Below are positions 62,488 to 64,000 of a stretch of DNA of 64,000 nt, piece by piece; position 1 is the stretch's first letter, and each line of letters opens with the position of its first letter. The stretch spans positions 1-64,000 of the forward strand of contig MGXZ01000024.1 of NCBI GenBank assembly GCA_001802455.1. The letters run 5' to 3'. This DNA comes from Gammaproteobacteria bacterium RIFCSPHIGHO2_12_FULL_39_24 (GTDB taxonomy: Bacteria; Pseudomonadota; Gammaproteobacteria; Coxiellales; Coxiellaceae). The notes below the pieces were generated by a model. That model had not been told where the DNA came from. It did no database searches and saw nothing but the letters and a program-made list of their open reading frames with translations. The position numbers were made by a program, and so were the translations under genes.

Positions 62488-64000
62488 ATGAAACATAAGT
62501 GGCTTGGGTTGATCTGCGGTGTGCTGGCATTATGTTTTTCAAGCGGAATGTTGGCGGATACCGATTATCTTTTTTTGGGTGTGCCAGCCCAAAGCTCGGG
62601 TAATTATCCCACTTTCCCGATTTATGTATACCAAACTGACCAAACTGGAAAGGAAACTCAGATTGATTATGTTGCCAATACCTACGAACAAATTTTCTTA
62701 GGTTCTTATGTTAGCGGCGTAACCACAGCAACCTATCAATTCTACTATCAAGATACTGTGAATAAAGGTTGGTACCGTTGCACGTTTGCGTTGTCAGATG
62801 GCAATATTGTTGCTGCAACCACTTCTTGTCCCGGCCCTGTGTTGGTTCAATTTACCCCTGTTATTTTTAATGGACAGAGCATTCAGCCCAATGCCTGGAA
62901 ATTGGGGTTTGGCTCCGGCGGAGTGGAGTGTCAACAACCGAATTGTACTGATCATAACGGAATTGGATGGGCGCCTGTTCCTGTACCAAGCCCAGCGCCA
63001 GTTGCACCCGCCCCCAATCAAAATCGAACGATTACTTTTATTAATAACACCCCATTCAAAACGATTACCTTGGGAGAAAGTTGCACGACTAGCGCGGCAC
63101 CACCCTGCGTTGTGAACAACAGTCTTGCGACGATTGATCAAGGTGCATCATATGTGGTGAACGTTGGATCTGCTGGATTAAATTCAGCTAATTTTTTCAT
63201 ATCAGGTTATCAGAATGCACAGGGAGAGCAGGTGTCGACCGGTGGATACAGCGACGGCAAACCCTACGCCAATCTGATGGAATTTACTTTGTTGCCCATC
63301 ACTAACGATGGAGGTTTTGTATCATTCCAAGCGAGCAATGCAGACACATCAGCCGTAAATGGTTTTAATTTTGGTTTTTCTTTATATCCTGCCGAACCCA
63401 CTTATTGCACCTACACTGCAGGACCTGAAAATTCGAATGCGTTGGGCGTGGGTTATTTCAGTGTATCGCAACCAATCGCTCAGCTTGCGCCAATGGGTAA
63501 TTTAACGTTCCAGCAATTGTGCGAAAACAGTTCTCAGTTGTCTAACGGGGGTAGTAGCGCTCCCGGTGCTTGGAATTTATCAGTAATATCACCGGAAGGG
63601 GATTTTCAAGGTTGTTATAGTCCATGTCAATATGCATCTGTGAATGGTTATGCCACCAGTAGCGATAATTCCAAAGTGCAATTACAAGCTCAATATTGTT
63701 GCAGTAAGTTGACAGCACCATCAGATGGCAGCATTTTTGATTACAGTACACCTGAGTTATGCAATGCTGCGCCTGCTCTCGCCATGAACTCAACTTACGT
63801 GAAAAATCTCCATGCGAATTCTAATCACGTTTATACCTTTGCTTACGATGATTCAACGGGAGATTTTGCTTGCCCGGGTCTGACTAATTTTGTAGTCAGC
63901 ATCGTTTCAACGGCACAAAATCCCAATACGTTGTCTGCACCCGTTATTACGACTCCGGTCACAGCTGTTGGTACGACGGCAAATATTGCTTGGTCTGCTG
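62488..64000 (+). CDS. second secreted paralogue (cut by window edge)
   Basis: The frame opens at the ATG at 62488 and stays open for 504 codons to the window end. The N-terminus is a signal peptide (MKHKWLGLICGVLALCFSS, cleavage near residue 23). The body resembles the upstream gene: FPIYVYQTD, ATYQFYYQDTVNKGWYRC, then a Pro-rich linker (PVPVPSPAPVAPAP, near 165-178), Cys-rich blocks and the start of a fibronectin-like domain at the end. The linker is not in the first paralogue. The pair suggests an expanding family of exported proteins; more copies may follow beyond the window. Confidence 0.78.
   Translation, partial: MKHKWLGLICGVLALCFSSGMLADTDYLFLGVPAQSSGNYPTFPIYVYQTDQTGKETQIDYVANTYEQIFLGSYVSGVTTATYQFYYQDTVNKGWYRCTFALSDGNIVAATTSCPGPVLVQFTPVIFNGQSIQPNAWKLGFGSGGVECQQPNCTDHNGIGWAPVPVPSPAPVAPAPNQNRTITFINNTPFKTITLGESCTTSAAPPCVVNNSLATIDQGASYVVNVGSAGLNSANFFISGYQNAQGEQVSTGGYSDGKPYANLMEFTLLPITNDGGFVSFQASNADTSAVNGFNFGFSLYPAEPTYCTYTAGPENSNALGVGYFSVSQPIAQLAPMGNLTFQQLCENSSQLSNGGSSAPGAWNLSVISPEGDFQGCYSPCQYASVNGYATSSDNSKVQLQAQYCCSKLTAPSDGSIFDYSTPELCNAAPALAMNSTYVKNLHANSNHVYTFAYDDSTGDFACPGLTNFVVSIVSTAQNPNTLSAPVITTPVTAVGTTANIAWSA

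Noticed and set aside
1..64000. tRNA or rRNA genes
   Set aside because: No recognisable cloverleaf, T-loop or rRNA segments were found by eye.

Overview
The window looks like chromosomal DNA of an AT-rich gammaproteobacterium, most likely an intracellular or host-associated member of the Legionellales (Legionella/Coxiella/Rickettsiella-like). The housekeeping genes are of gammaproteobacterial type (dnaA-dnaN, algH-ruvX-pyrB, hemC-hemD-hemX-hemY, rho, trxA). Mixed among them are genes typical of host-adapted bacteria: two ankyrin-type proteins, a eukaryotic-like protein kinase, a ~3040-residue coiled-coil protein, and two transporters resembling the Legionella phagosomal transporter (Pht) family. 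No rRNA or tRNA gene was seen, so the lineage is an inference.

Layout. 1-5 kb: ankyrin-type fragment, parB directly beside an IS701-like element, a hypothetical gene, and recF carrying two parS-like sites. 5-8 kb: metK and ahcY with a decayed dinD between them. 8-17 kb: small exported protein, kinase-like protein, trpS, a mazEF module, uvrD, a yhhQ-like transporter and an FAD dehydrogenase. 17-22.6 kb: an S24-like repressor without catalytic residues, then dnaN, dnaA, pyrB, ruvX and algH on the minus strand. 22.6-39.3 kb: an accessory island with an MFS efflux pump, a DUF4143 ATPase, a HicAB-like module, the giant coiled-coil gene, higBA, a regulator combining HATPase and DUF4325 domains, and tacAT. 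39.3-41.1 kb: nested miniature inverted-repeat elements and a second DUF4143 ATPase. 41-52 kb: pckA, yggS, yggT, an acyltransferase, haem biosynthesis, rho, trxA and tdk. 52-64 kb: a third copy of the miniature element, an ankyrin-type protein, an HPF/cold-shock fusion, two Pht-like transporters, a coiled-coil protein, cystathionine lyase/synthase and CBS-like genes, and two tandem paralogous secreted proteins, the last cut by the window edge.

How genes fit together. metK, ahcY, the CBS-like gene and the cystathionine gamma-lyase-like gene would form a route from methionine through S-adenosylmethionine and homocysteine to cysteine. ParB and the two parS-like sites in recF mark the segregation centre and suggest the origin is near, although the usual dnaA-dnaN-recF order is broken by about 13 kb and no parA is visible. 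Four toxin-antitoxin modules are present, three of them around the giant gene.

The most interesting observation is in the C-terminal part of the giant protein. A His-Asp-Gln-Cys arrangement there resembles clan CE cysteine proteases (Ulp1/deubiquitinase/YopJ fold). With the long coiled coil and repeated modules it suggests an undescribed large effector.
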